Below the pieces are notes generated by a model, which saw only the letters and a list, made by a program, of their open reading frames with translations, searched no databases and was not told the origin of the DNA. A program made the translations under genes and the position numbers. Of a DNA stretch of 64,000 bases, positions 20,075-28,485 are shown one piece after another. The stretch is from Chryseobacterium taklimakanense (GTDB lineage Bacteria > Bacteroidota > Bacteroidia > Flavobacteriales > Weeksellaceae): positions 496,001-560,000 of the forward strand of contig NZ_LT906465.1 of NCBI RefSeq assembly GCF_900187185.1, written 5' to 3'. Positions within the stretch are counted from its first letter, which is position 1. Every line of letters begins with the position of its first letter.

Positions 20075-20218
20075 TTAGTTAATATAAATTATGACTTCAT
20101 CCGGGGTAAATACATCAATTTCAGAAGTTGAAAAATCTTTGATGTTTCTGGTGATGATTCCGTCTATTTTTTTGATTTGATGTGCGCAGAAAATCTGGAT
20201 GGCATCTTCAAAATCCAT
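20075..20218 (-). pseudogene. Remnant of a PIN-domain (VapC-like) toxin, C-terminal part only
   Basis: A 47-residue frame reads MDFEDAIQIFCAHQIKKIDG then IITRNIKDFSTSEIDVFTPDE and ends normally. FEDA...IITRN.KDF is the C-terminal signature of PIN-domain ribonucleases, including the conserved Asp pair. The frame is closed by a TAA eight codons upstream of the ATG, and the DUF4199 gene ends only 50 bp away, so the N-terminal half with the first catalytic Asp is missing. No antitoxin gene is seen. It is best read as the leftover of a VapBC-type module between the DUF4199 and GT2 genes. Confidence 0.6.
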
Positions 20219-20267
20219 GTTATTTACAAATATACGTGTAAATATTTATGCCAAACCAATTTGAAAT

Positions 20268-20849
20268 CTACTGATAACTTCTCGTCCTGAAAAAACTTCC
20301 AAAAAATAAAGATAAAATCAGGAAATAGGCGCAATATCCGGCAAAAACATACAGAAAATACTTACCTGAAAACATATCTTCATTTTTCTTTTCCTTCTCA
20401 GCCAGTCGGATCTTACCTTCGGCATATTTTTTCTCCACATCTTTCATCTCCTCGCTTCCAGGTTTAAAAACTTTGGTCGATTTTTGATACTCATCTTCAA
20501 GAGACGTTCTGAAACTTTCGATATACTGGTGATTCAAAAGGTCTTTTGTGTCTTTATCCACATAAGTGATATAAAGAAAAATAGTCGCGATTGAAAGCAG
20601 CCCACCAATAAACATCGGGATGAAGGCGCGACCGTACGCTTCCTTAAAACTCAGAGCTTTCTTCCACCTGCTGTAAGCTGTCACCGAAAGAAATGCGCCA
20701 ACTGCGAAGATAAACGGCAGCAAAAACGCATTCAGCGTCATCGAAGTACGGTAATAATTCACATCCCTGAAAAAAATATTGGTGATAAAAAACGCGGCCA
20801 TAATCGCGATAAATATCATGAAACCAACTGCATAAACATTTCTGAACAT
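20268..20849 (-). CDS. DUF4199 membrane protein
   Basis: 193 residues. Four membrane segments are visible: residues 5-27, 40-60, 76-96 and 165-187. Between the third and fourth is a charged, helical stretch (EDEYQKSTKVFKPGSEEMKD to EKEKKNEDMF). The family signature RNVYAVGFMIFIAIMAAFF and SRWKKALSFKEAYGRAFIPMFIGG match DUF4199 proteins of Bacteroidetes. Homologues often sit beside a GT2 glycosyltransferase, as here with a PIN remnant between them. Function unknown; a role with lipid-linked sugar transfer is only suggested by the neighbour. Confidence 0.8.
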   Translation of the reverse strand: MFRNVYAVGFMIFIAIMAAFFITNIFFRDVNYYRTSMTLNAFLLPFIFAVGAFLSVTAYSRWKKALSFKEAYGRAFIPMFIGGLLSIATIFLYITYVDKDTKDLLNHQYIESFRTSLEDEYQKSTKVFKPGSEEMKDVEKKYAEGKIRLAEKEKKNEDMFSGKYFLYVFAGYCAYFLILSLFFGSFFRTRSYQ

Positions 20850-20890
20850 ACTTCTCCTCTTTAGTTTTTTATAAAAATATTGTTTGAATT

Positions 20891-20919
20891 TTGAATTTTA
20901 AATTTTTCCCGTATCTTTG
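20891..20919 (+). promoter_or_regulatory. Promoter of the SRP RNA gene
   Basis: TTG at 20891-20893 and TATCTTTG at 20912-20919 form a -33/-7 pair with 18 bases between them, close to the Bacteroidetes consensus. The RNA start is predicted 4-7 bases downstream, where the RNA's terminal stem begins. Confidence 0.65.
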
Positions 20920-20921
20920 CA

Positions 20922-21024
20922 GCCGGCAAGTCCTACACAACCAGCTCCTGAAAATCCTCCAGGGTGGGAACGCAGCAAAGGTAATCGGTTGTAGCGGTGT
21001 GATGTAGATCGCTTGCCGTTTTTT
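20922..21024 (+). ncRNA. ffs: Signal recognition particle RNA (small bacterial type, 4.5S)
   Basis: A 95-base hairpin RNA: CGGCAAG at 20924-20930 pairs with CTTGCCG at 21012-21018, followed by a run of seven Ts as terminator. Inner stems CACAACC/GGTTGT support the fold. The apical part, TCCTCCAGGGTGGGAACGCA followed by GCAAAGGTA, is the conserved domain IV with the asymmetric loop that binds the Ffh M-domain. It has no Alu domain, as usual for Gram-negative bacteria. It works with Ffh and FtsY to target membrane proteins. Its end abuts the 3' end of the convergent HNH gene. Confidence 0.93.
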
Positions 21025-21794
21025 TATTTCTCTCTTTCATCCAGCAGGTCTTCAACGAGTTTTACATTTTTCCAGGTTTTACCGTCCCGGATGTTTTTTA
21101 TGGTACTGTGGGCAACACCAAACCGCTGTGCCAGTTTTTCTATTTTATCGTCCTTTTTTAGTCTTTTTTTGATATAAAGCACATCATTTTCCGAGAGCTT
21201 CATATTTCGCGGAGGTTGCGGAATATTGTAGAGTTGCCTTTTGAATTTATGCAGCAGCAGTTTCGGCTGTTGCGAATGCCGCGCACTTATTTCGTCCTGG
21301 CTTGCCCAGGCGAGGTTATCCACATGGTTATTTTTTTTGTCGAAATCTTTATGAATAACAAAAATTTTGTCTTTCTCAGCAGGCTTTTCCAAGAAGTATT
21401 CGGCAACCAGGCGGTGAATGATCAGCACAACAGAGTGTTCTCTCTTTTTCGCTACTTTTTGGGTAAGTTTCTTTTTCTTTTCCTTCAGCTGGTCGCGTTC
21501 TTTTTTGTATTGGGCCAGCTTCAGCGGCTGGTAGCGGAATTTTGCAACCATTCTGCGGGCTTCCTGATATTTTTCCACAGCCTCATCCAGTTTTTGCTGG
21601 TCCCGTTCCGGTGCAGACCTGTAAATTTTGTAGATGTAGGAAGGAACACCTCTTACAAGTGTACCTTTGGTAATTCTTCCGTTTGGTGAAAGGTGATTGT
21701 ATATTTTTAGCCTTCCAAAATTGGAAATTTCAAACTTCGTAAAACTTGTACCTTCAGTATCTGTTGGATGTTCAACCCAAATCTCTTTCGTCAT
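21024..21794 (-). CDS. NUMOD4/HNH homing-endonuclease-like protein with C-terminal helix-turn-helix
   Basis: 256 residues from the ATG at 21792-21794 (MTKEIWVEHP); six more residues are possible upstream. Residues 1-35 form a NUMOD4-like module (EIWVEHPTDTEGTSFTKFEISNFGRLK). About residues 60-115 are a Lys/Glu-rich coiled coil (YKKERDQLKEKKKKLTQKVA). The HNH part is HSVVLIIHRLVAEYFL then IFVIHKDFDKKNNHVDNLAWAS, with His, Asn and Asn in the usual places. The C-terminus LSENDVLYIKKRLKKDD...LAQRFGVAHSTIKNIRDGKTW is a helix-turn-helix of the NUMOD1 type. The gene is free-standing, ends two bases from the SRP RNA, and could be a domesticated homing nuclease. Confidence 0.75.
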   Translation of the reverse strand: MTKEIWVEHPTDTEGTSFTKFEISNFGRLKIYNHLSPNGRITKGTLVRGVPSYIYKIYRSAPERDQQKLDEAVEKYQEARRMVAKFRYQPLKLAQYKKERDQLKEKKKKLTQKVAKKREHSVVLIIHRLVAEYFLEKPAEKDKIFVIHKDFDKKNNHVDNLAWASQDEISARHSQQPKLLLHKFKRQLYNIPQPPRNMKLSENDVLYIKKRLKKDDKIEKLAQRFGVAHSTIKNIRDGKTWKNVKLVEDLLDEREK

Positions 21795-21860
21795 TATGAT
21801 AAAAATTTTCACAAAAATAGAAAAACCCAGTACCCCACATTGTAAAAAACTGTGTTATGA

Positions 21861-22541
21861 TTAGAATTCAAACTCCTCTCCCAATTGCGGTAATGAAAAC
21901 TCAATATTTTTTTCGTTAAATAAAGCATGAGCTTCCTCATGATCTATCTTAATCGCCGGAAAAGTATCAAAATGGCAGCCGATTACTCTTTTTGTTTTCA
22001 GCAGTTCTGAAGCCGCAAAACTGGCTTTCCTGGGGCACATCGTGTAATGTGAACCAACCGGAAGAATCGCCGCGGTAATTTCACCAAAGAGTTGCGGAAA
22101 GTACGCCATATCTGCCATTACACCGGTATCGCCGGCGAAATAAACATTTTTTCCCTCAAATCTGAACATATAGCCTGCAGGCTGCCCACCGTAAGTTCCA
22201 TCAGGAAAACTGGAAGTATGTGAGGCCGGAACCATTGAAATTTTAAGGTCATCAAATTTTGCAGAACCCCCGAAATTAATATCAATGGAATTTGGATGGT
22301 TGAAATAACCGCAAATTTCCGGTTGCCCGATTACTGTTGCCTCCGGATGATGTTCTAAAACTTCTTTTACATCCGCCGTATGATCGCCGTGAGCGTGAGT
22401 AATCAGGACATAGTCTATCTTTTGGGCCGTAATATCAAACCCGGATTTTTCCTTCTGAAAGTTATAGAAAGGATCACTCAATATATTTTTTCCGCTGTAG
22501 GTGAACAGAAAACAGTTCTGTCCGAGAAATTTTATTTTCAT
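21861..22541 (-). CDS. Metal-dependent hydrolase, UPF0173 / metallo-beta-lactamase fold
   Basis: 226 residues. The metal site is YVLITHAHGDHTADV near residue 47, and other ligands are seen as PASHTSSF near 107, YFAGDTGVMADM near 137 and GCHFDTFPAI near 190. The start MKIKFLGQNCFLFTYSGKNILSDPF is typical of UPF0173, whose members resemble N-acyl-phosphatidylethanolamine hydrolase and UlaG. The physiological substrate is unknown. All metal ligands are present, so it is probably active. It stands alone, about 100 bp after menA. Confidence 0.88.
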   Translation of the reverse strand: MKIKFLGQNCFLFTYSGKNILSDPFYNFQKEKSGFDITAQKIDYVLITHAHGDHTADVKEVLEHHPEATVIGQPEICGYFNHPNSIDINFGGSAKFDDLKISMVPASHTSSFPDGTYGGQPAGYMFRFEGKNVYFAGDTGVMADMAYFPQLFGEITAAILPVGSHYTMCPRKASFAASELLKTKRVIGCHFDTFPAIKIDHEEAHALFNEKNIEFSLPQLGEEFEF

Positions 22542-22644
22542 ATTTAAATTTTGTATTACGTTTCAAGTTTAAGGTTTCAAGTCAGAAGTCTGTTTTAATT
22601 TGTGATAAATAAAAAACTTTGTACCAGCATCATCCAGCTTCTGA

Positions 22645-23577
22645 TTACTTAAAATAATTCAACCCCACCGCCAGTAATATTGCCATCATCATCGTAATAA
22701 TCCCGATTTGTTTTAAAAAAGGATCCAAAAGATGCGGTTCTTTAGTCTGCAGAATTTTTCGTCTTAATGCCGCTGCAGGAAAAAGCATCACCATCACGAT
22801 AAAAGCATAATACTTTCCTTCCTCGTGCAGCCCATTCATCATTAAGAAAACTAAAATGAGAATTATTGGCAGCTGCAGCAGGATCATTTCATAGATCATC
22901 GCGTTGCGGTAACCTAACCTTAAGGCAAAAGTTTTCTTTCCTGATAGACGGTCGCTTTCAATATCACGCATATTGTTCAGGTTCAGCACTGCGGTACTCA
23001 TCATTCCAATGGCCGTTGCCGGCAGCAAAATATCCCAGTGAAAAGTTTTGGTGAAAAGGAAATAACTTCCGCCAACGGAAACCAGTCCAAAGAAGATAAA
23101 AACCATAATATCTCCTAAGCCGAGGTAACCATAGGGTTTTTTACCGACTGTATAACCAATCGCCGCCAAAATACAGGCTATTCCGAGCCCCACGAAAATA
23201 TAAAATTCATTCATCAAACCGTATTTAAAAAACGCCTGATAAAGGAGTGCTACCGTTGCTGCCAGCGATAAAAGCGAGAATAAAATTACCGCATTTTTCA
23301 TTTGGTTAGCCGTAATTTTTCCGGAGGCTACGGCGCGCTGTTCCGCTTCGTTGACTCTTAATTTGTCCGTACCTTTTACGCCGTCGCCATAATCATTGGC
23401 AAAGTTAGAAAGCACCTGATAGAGCAAAGTTACGAGCATTGCCAATGCAAAAACCGTCCAGTCCCACGCTCCGCCTTCTTTTTCCAAGCGCCATTTTGCA
23501 ATGAAGGAGCCTACGATAATCCCGCTCATAGAAAGCGGCAGCGTGCGTAACCGTGCGGCGTGTATCCAATCTTTCAT
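22645..23577 (-). CDS. menA: 1,4-dihydroxy-2-naphthoate polyprenyltransferase
   Basis: 310 residues of the UbiA family with eight or nine membrane segments. The first Asp-rich motif is NFANDYGDGVKGTDKLR near residue 62 and the second is NLNNMRDIESDRLSGKKTFALRLG near residue 200; both bind the prenyl diphosphate through Mg. The start WIHAARLRTLPLSMSGIIVG is typical of MenA. It attaches the isoprenoid tail to DHNA, giving demethylmenaquinone, in the inner membrane. menB lies 81 bp upstream on the same strand, so the two steps before and at the membrane are encoded together. Confidence 0.94.
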   Translation of the reverse strand: MKDWIHAARLRTLPLSMSGIIVGSFIAKWRLEKEGGAWDWTVFALAMLVTLLYQVLSNFANDYGDGVKGTDKLRVNEAEQRAVASGKITANQMKNAVILFSLLSLAATVALLYQAFFKYGLMNEFYIFVGLGIACILAAIGYTVGKKPYGYLGLGDIMVFIFFGLVSVGGSYFLFTKTFHWDILLPATAIGMMSTAVLNLNNMRDIESDRLSGKKTFALRLGYRNAMIYEMILLQLPIILILVFLMMNGLHEEGKYYAFIVMVMLFPAAALRRKILQTKEPHLLDPFLKQIGIITMMMAILLAVGLNYFK

Positions 23578-23658
23578 TTTATGTACAATATAAAATGTAC
23601 AGTGTAAAATGATTTTAAATCACTCAACTTGTACATTTCACTTTTTACTTTTTACAAT

Positions 23659-24495
23659 TTAAGAAATCCACTGATTTTCGCCGAAGTCCGGCTTTCTTTT
23701 TTCCAGGAAAGCATTACGGCCTTCTTTGGCTTCTTCAGTCATGTATGCCAATCTGGTTGCTTCGCCAGCGAAAACCTGCTGCCCAACCATTCCGTCGTCC
23801 GTTAAATTCATTGCGAATTTCAGCATACGGATGGAAGTTGGTGATTTCGCCAAAATTTCCTGTGCCCACTGATAAGCAGTATCTTCCAGTTCGGCGTGTG
23901 GAACTACCGCATTCACCATGCCCATTTCAAAGGCTTCCTGCGCAGAATAATTTCTTCCGAGAAAGAAAATCTCACGCGCTTTTTTCTGTCCGACCATTTT
24001 TGCCAAATATGCAGAACCATATCCTCCATCGAAACTCGTCACATCCGCATCGGTTTGTTTAAAAATTGCGTGTTCTTTACTGGCTAAAGTAAGGTCGCAA
24101 ACTACGTGGAGTGAATGTCCTCCGCCTACGGCCCAACCGTTTACTACGGCAATAACTGCTTTTGGCATAAAACGGATTAACCGCTGAACCTCCAGAATAT
24201 TTAAGCGGTGACGGCCATCCTCGCCTACATAGCCCTGATGTCCGCGTGCCTTCTGGTCTCCGCCGCTGCAAAATGCGTGTCCACCGTCTTTCGGGCTTGG
24301 GCCTTCCCCTGTTAAAAGTACAACGCCGATGGACGAATCTTCATAGGCATCGTAAAAAGCGTCGTAAAGTTCTGAGGTTGTTTTTGGGCGGAAAGCGTTT
24401 CTCACTTCCGGGCGGTTGAAGGCTATTCTTGCGACGCCACTGCATTTTTTATAGGTGATATCTTCGTATTCTTTAGCAATTTTCCAGTCAGCCAT
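23659..24495 (-). CDS. menB: 1,4-dihydroxy-2-naphthoyl-CoA synthase
   Basis: 278 residues from the ATG at 24493-24495 (MADWKIAKEYEDITYKK); an in-frame upstream extension to 24573 is not expected in the family. The crotonase fold is clear: RIAFNRPEVRNAFRPKT, LTGEGPSPKDGGHAFCSGGDQKARG (oxyanion hole), and AVVNGWAVGGGHSLHVVCDLTLAS. The MenB-specific Asp/Tyr stretch DADVTSFDGGYGSAYLA is present. It closes the second ring of the menaquinone head group from o-succinylbenzoyl-CoA. It is upstream of menA and probably cotranscribed. Confidence 0.95.
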   Translation of the reverse strand: MADWKIAKEYEDITYKKCSGVARIAFNRPEVRNAFRPKTTSELYDAFYDAYEDSSIGVVLLTGEGPSPKDGGHAFCSGGDQKARGHQGYVGEDGRHRLNILEVQRLIRFMPKAVIAVVNGWAVGGGHSLHVVCDLTLASKEHAIFKQTDADVTSFDGGYGSAYLAKMVGQKKAREIFFLGRNYSAQEAFEMGMVNAVVPHAELEDTAYQWAQEILAKSPTSIRMLKFAMNLTDDGMVGQQVFAGEATRLAYMTEEAKEGRNAFLEKRKPDFGENQWIS

Positions 24496-24627
24496 AATCA
24501 TATAAATTTTCGGTAAAAATAAGGAAAAATGCGGCAATGTGAAAGTACCGGAAATCAGTTTCTGGAGCTGCAATGAGCTTTTATAAAATTGTTTGATGGA
24601 ATTGACTGAGGAGCAATACTGAAGGGT

Positions 24628-24852
24628 TTATTCAGGAATTTCCTCATCCAAATCTTCTTTCTCCTGCAGAATTTCCAGGGCTTCACTGTAATCCTTTTCA
24701 TCTACAACAAGGATATAGTTCTCGGCAACGGGCATTACGGCGACATTGTTCACAAACTCATTTTTAATGTAGGAATGAATGCCGCGGGATTCGAGTTTGG
24801 TCTGCGCGATCTGCACTTCGTAAAGGTATATGGTTTTCAGGAGCGTTTGCAT
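24628..24852 (-). CDS. DUF2007 small protein
   Basis: 74 residues. MQTLLKTIYLYEVQIAQTKLESRGIHSYIKN and YILVVDEKDYSEALEILQEKE match the DUF2007 domain, a small beta-alpha fold related to PII-like signalling proteins by shape. The last residues are acidic. It lies about 130 bp upstream of the menB start and may or may not be cotranscribed. No function is established. Confidence 0.7.
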   Translation of the reverse strand: MQTLLKTIYLYEVQIAQTKLESRGIHSYIKNEFVNNVAVMPVAENYILVVDEKDYSEALEILQEKEDLDEEIPE

Positions 24853-25175
24853 AAGATGGGAATTTATGTTTATTCAAATTTAGAATTATTAGCGAAAATA
24901 TATTGAATACATAGAAACATAGAAGCTAAGATATTACAAAGACAACAGAATGAATTAAATGATCAATTAATTGTGACAGGTATTTCCAGCTGGAATAAAA
25001 CGGTTTTGATTAAAACTAAAATTTAGTCTACAAATGAAGAACCGTCAGCTTACAAAAGACCGAAACGAAATTTTTAGCCCCGATGGGAGCATTTGTTTGA
25101 GCTCTTTTTCGGCGGCGGCTACGCCGCCGCCGAAAAAGCGAGTGCGGACAGCGGGTCCGTGCGTCATAGAACGTA
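24853..25175. other. Intergenic stretch with GC-rich hairpin element
   Basis: About 320 bp without a gene. The left 200 bp are AT-rich with no feature that I can support. At 25078-25165 the DNA turns GC-rich: AGCCCCGATGGGAGC, then TTTTTCGGCGGCGGC pairing with GCCGCCGCCGAAAAA (25104-25136), then GCGAGTGCGGACAGCGGG. This framed hairpin resembles intergenic elements that recur in flavobacterial genomes (possibly the Flavo-1 RNA of Rfam, from memory). It could also act as terminator for the permease gene that ends at 25176. Confidence 0.55.
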
Positions 25176-26594
25176 CTAGACGCCCTGCTCCTTATCTTTC
25201 CGGTTGATGAAGAAATATACCGGTACACCAATGAGAATCAGGAGGAAACCCGGCCACGTATATTGTGGTTTGTAAATAATAAGCAGCACACAAAATGCGG
25301 TGCCGATCAGTAAATACAGAAGCGGTGTCACGGGATAGAGCCAGGTTTTGTAAGGCCTTTCGAGGTCTGGTTTCTTGATCCTGAGCCAGATCACGCCGAA
25401 AACCGTGATCATATAAAAAAGGACGATAACGAATGAAATCATATCCAGCAAATCGCCATACTGCCCGGAAAGTGCCAGGACAGAAGCCCAGATACCCTGC
25501 ATCCAGAGAGATTTCCCGGGCACGCCGTGGCGGTTGTTACCGATCGCTGCCTTGAAAAAAAGGCCGTCTTTTGCCATTGTCTGATAAACCCTGGCGCCGG
25601 CGAGAACCAGTCCGTTGATGCAGCCAAAAGTAGAAATCATAACCAAAACCGCCATAATCACCGTACCGAAATTTCCAAAAATCATCTCCGAAGCTGCAAC
25701 AGCCGGGCGGTTTTTATCAGCAAAAGCTATCCCGTCGCGATCAAGAGCATTGAGGTAAACGAGATTCACTAAAAGATAGAGGGACATTACGGCTACAGTA
25801 CCAAAGACCATTGATTTCACGACGTTTTTCTTTGGATTTTCAATTTCGCCGGACATAAAAGTTACGTTTTCCCAAGCCACGGAACTGAAAACCGAACCTA
25901 CCATGGCAGCCGCAATCCCGCCGAGTAAAGTTATCCCGCCAATTTCTTTCCAGCCTGCAGGAACCAAATCATTCCCCACTTCCTTACCGAAATCCTGAAA
26001 CGCTTTCCAGCCAAAACTTAAATTTTCTGCCCAGTGAGAATCTTTAACCAAAATAAATCCGAAAGCGATGAGCCCGAGAAGCGCCAAAATCTTGGAAACC
26101 GTAAAAAGATTCTGCAGAAGTTTACCGCCTTTTACGCCGCGGGTATTGATGTAGGTGAGCAGCATAATGATGACAATCGCCAAAATCTGTACCCAGGTAA
26201 TGCGGAAACTTCCACTCTGGAAAATAGGATCTGAATTATTGAGCCAGGGAACAAGGTAAGCGGTAAATTTCCCGAAAGCCATAGCCACGGCCGCAATGGT
26301 TCCCGTCTGTATGACGGTGAAAAGTCCCCAACCGTAAAGAAAACCCGCCATTTTCCCAAAAATTTCGTTGATGTAAGTGTACTGTCCGCCGGCTTTTGGG
26401 AAAACCGAAGAGAGTTCTCCGTACGAAATGGCACCTGCCACAGTAAGGATTCCAGTGATGATCCAAACGGCGATCAGCCAATAGCCGGAGCCGAGATTAC
26501 GCATCATATCGGAACTTACGATGAAAATCCCGCTGCCGATCATAGAGCCCATTACGAGCATCGTAGCGTCCCAAAGCTTGAGTTTTTTGTCCAT
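25176..26594 (-). CDS. APC-family amino-acid permease
   Basis: 472 residues with about twelve membrane segments. The first begins KLWDATMLVMGSMIGSGIFIVSSDM, where GSMIGSGIF is the substrate-binding unwound loop of APC transporters. SYGELSSVFPKAGGQYTYINEIFG and VAWENVTFMSGEIENPKKNVVKSM follow, both typical of the APA/LAT-like branch. It probably exchanges or imports an amino acid at the inner membrane; the substrate cannot be read from sequence. The gene stands alone, divergent from the DUF4920 gene. Confidence 0.9.
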   Translation of the reverse strand: MDKKLKLWDATMLVMGSMIGSGIFIVSSDMMRNLGSGYWLIAVWIITGILTVAGAISYGELSSVFPKAGGQYTYINEIFGKMAGFLYGWGLFTVIQTGTIAAVAMAFGKFTAYLVPWLNNSDPIFQSGSFRITWVQILAIVIIMLLTYINTRGVKGGKLLQNLFTVSKILALLGLIAFGFILVKDSHWAENLSFGWKAFQDFGKEVGNDLVPAGWKEIGGITLLGGIAAAMVGSVFSSVAWENVTFMSGEIENPKKNVVKSMVFGTVAVMSLYLLVNLVYLNALDRDGIAFADKNRPAVAASEMIFGNFGTVIMAVLVMISTFGCINGLVLAGARVYQTMAKDGLFFKAAIGNNRHGVPGKSLWMQGIWASVLALSGQYGDLLDMISFVIVLFYMITVFGVIWLRIKKPDLERPYKTWLYPVTPLLYLLIGTAFCVLLIIYKPQYTWPGFLLILIGVPVYFFINRKDKEQGV

Positions 26595-26670
26595 AGTTTT
26601 TTTTGAATTGAAAAAAGTAAATATAAAATTTTATTTCAGGAAAACACACTAATGTTAAATTATTATTACT

Positions 26671-26678
26671 TATTTTTG
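26671..26678 (+). promoter_or_regulatory. Probable -7 promoter element for the DUF4920 gene
   Basis: TATTTTTG followed by C matches TAnnTTTG, 18 bases before the ATG at 26696. A convincing -33 TTG is not seen. Confidence 0.45.
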
Positions 26679-26695
26679 CTTAAAATTACTGAATA

Positions 26696-27190
26696 ATGAA
26701 AAAATTACTATTCTTACTGCTCCTTGGCACTGCCACTGTTTCATTTGCTCAGAATGCCGAAAAGAAAGGCCCGCCACCTGGGAAAGCGCTTGTTGGAGAT
26801 ACTTACGGTGCAAAAGTGAGTGCAAAGGCTAAGGCAATTTCTACAAAAGATTTACAGGAGAAGGTGAAGAAAAACGGAAAAGCCGAGAACGTAGTCGTGA
26901 AAGCAACAGTTACAGAGGTTTGTCCGAATAAAGGTTGCTGGCTTACTCTGCAAACTGATAATAATGAAAGGTTTTTCGTAAAAATGAAAGATTATGCCTT
27001 CTTTGTGCCAACCGCGCTGAAGGGGAAAAACATAATTCTGGAAGGCACGGCTGAAGAAAAGACACTTTCGGTAGAAGAAGCTAAGCATTATGCCGAAGAT
27101 GCTAAGAAAACACAAGCTGAGATTGATGCGATTACAGAGCCGCAAAAGGAAATCAGATTTATGGCGAGCGGAATTAGGGTTGTAAAGTAA
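26696..27190 (+). CDS. DUF4920 secreted protein
   Basis: 164 residues with a signal peptide (MKKLLFLLLLGTATVSFAQ). The core is an OB-like beta fold: NVVVKATVTEVCPNKGCWLTL, FFVKMKDYAFFVPTALKGKNIILEG, with a Cys pair in CPNKGC. The C-terminus is Lys/Glu-rich and ends FMASGIRVVK. This is the DUF4920 family of Bacteroidetes and some other phyla. The CxxxxC with a Trp resembles heme- or metal-handling sites, but no function is established. Probably periplasmic. Confidence 0.8.
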   Translation: MKKLLFLLLLGTATVSFAQNAEKKGPPPGKALVGDTYGAKVSAKAKAISTKDLQEKVKKNGKAENVVVKATVTEVCPNKGCWLTLQTDNNERFFVKMKDYAFFVPTALKGKNIILEGTAEEKTLSVEEAKHYAEDAKKTQAEIDAITEPQKEIRFMASGIRVVK

Positions 27191-27244
27191 GCAGCACGGT
27201 GACACAAATTTCGCAAGCTTAACCTATATTCTTATAAAATTTGA

Positions 27245-27283
27245 GGGCGCCGCGGCTTTTGCCGCGGCGCCCGATTTTTTTTA
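27245..27283. terminator. Very GC-rich bidirectional terminator
   Basis: GGGCGCCGCGGC and GCCGCGGCGCCC form a perfect 12-base stem with a four-T loop, followed by eight Ts. It lies between the convergent DUF4920 and M14 peptidase genes. Its base composition stands out from the AT-rich surroundings. Confidence 0.9.
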
Positions 27284-27307
27284 TGAACTTAACTAAGAGT
27301 TTTCTGT

Positions 27308-28429
27308 TTAATTTTCGGGTGAATCCAGTATCTCAAAATCCACTTCCGCATCCAATTTCGGGTACTTGCGTGCCGATTTAAAGTATTTTCCGGTGCAGTC
27401 TATTTCTTTCCAGCCTTTCTTTTTTCCACAGTCACCCACTTCCATCACCATGGGGACAAAAGAAATATCCTCGTCACCCTCATGATAAATCTCCCTGTAC
27501 TGCACCGCCACATCCAGAATACATTCAAAATCTGTATTCAGCTTTACATTTCGGTAAATGATGTCATAATGCGTTTCCTGATTTTCAGGAATCGTAAAAT
27601 AATTTTCAAATTTCTGAGTGCTTCCCTTTAATTCAGAAACCGCTTTCAAACCATAAAATAAGGCAATCGTATAATACTTTCGCGTTCCGTTTCTTTGGTA
27701 ATCATCCGGGAAATGACCGCCTTCGAATAAAACCGTAGGCAGGCCCATTTTTGTGAAATTATCTCCTGTGGAAGTCGGATAAAATTCGTCGTTGTATCGC
27801 GCGATCTGGTTCGGAATCAAATCCTTCATCTGTCCGTAAATCGCAGAGATTACGGCCATGGCTTTCTTGCGCGTTTCTGTGACCTCCCTCTCAAAATTTT
27901 CCGCAGGAGCCAGGAATGACAACGTTGCCGGATGCAGACCGTCAGTGGTAAAAATGGTTCGCTGTTCATGGAGGTTCAGCGCATAATGATATTTTCCTTT
28001 TTCGGCAATGTTTTTCAGAAATGGGAATTCTTTACTCGAGAGTTTCAGATAATCGCGGTTCATATCAATATCGAGAGCGTTTCTCCGCGTCCATTTATCA
28101 GATCCGTCCGGATTCAGCATAAAGATAAAATCGAGCGTAATTTTTGAGAAAATTTCCTCTTTCAATTCTGGACTGTGCTTGAAAATTTCCAAAAGGTCAA
28201 GCATCGCGTGGGTAGCATTACTCTCATTTCCATGCATCTGAGACCAAGCCAAAACTTTGGTTTCGCCCTTGCCCATCGACATCATATAAATTGGTTTTCC
28301 CAAATAAGAGGTACCAATTTCTGAAATATAACCGCTGAGATTCTCCTGCAGAAATTTTTTAAGGTTTTGGGACGAAATATAGCGGTGTGGAAAATTAGGG
28401 TTTTGACGGTAGAAGTTCTCGATTGCCAT
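27308..28429 (-). CDS. M14-family zinc carboxypeptidase
   Basis: 373 residues, no signal peptide. The zinc ligands are seen as WSQMHGNESNATHA (His and Glu) and ALNLHEQR (third His) near residue 148; FMLNPDGSDKWTRRNALDIDMNRDYL carries the substrate-binding Asn-Arg. The catalytic Glu is likely in VLFEGGHFPDD near residue 230. The C-terminal 100 residues are an added domain. Cytosolic M14 proteins of this type in Bacteroidetes have unknown peptide substrates; a role in peptidoglycan peptide trimming is possible. It stands alone and faces a divergent TerC gene across about 350 bp. Confidence 0.88.
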   Translation of the reverse strand: MAIENFYRQNPNFPHRYISSQNLKKFLQENLSGYISEIGTSYLGKPIYMMSMGKGETKVLAWSQMHGNESNATHAMLDLLEIFKHSPELKEEIFSKITLDFIFMLNPDGSDKWTRRNALDIDMNRDYLKLSSKEFPFLKNIAEKGKYHYALNLHEQRTIFTTDGLHPATLSFLAPAENFEREVTETRKKAMAVISAIYGQMKDLIPNQIARYNDEFYPTSTGDNFTKMGLPTVLFEGGHFPDDYQRNGTRKYYTIALFYGLKAVSELKGSTQKFENYFTIPENQETHYDIIYRNVKLNTDFECILDVAVQYREIYHEGDEDISFVPMVMEVGDCGKKKGWKEIDCTGKYFKSARKYPKLDAEVDFEILDSPEN

Positions 28430-28485
28430 TGGGTGTGCAGTTTACAGAATTCAAAAATAAATTTTTTTATTATCAAATCAAATAA

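Noticed and set aside
20922-21024. Reading the hairpin RNA before the HNH gene as a tRNA or a plain terminator
   Set aside because: There is no cloverleaf or CCA end, and the domain IV loop plus the long paired ends fit SRP RNA.
25028-25231. 67-residue minus-strand frame with an Arg-rich centre
   Set aside because: It runs through the GC-rich hairpin and overlaps the permease gene end in another frame; a chance frame.
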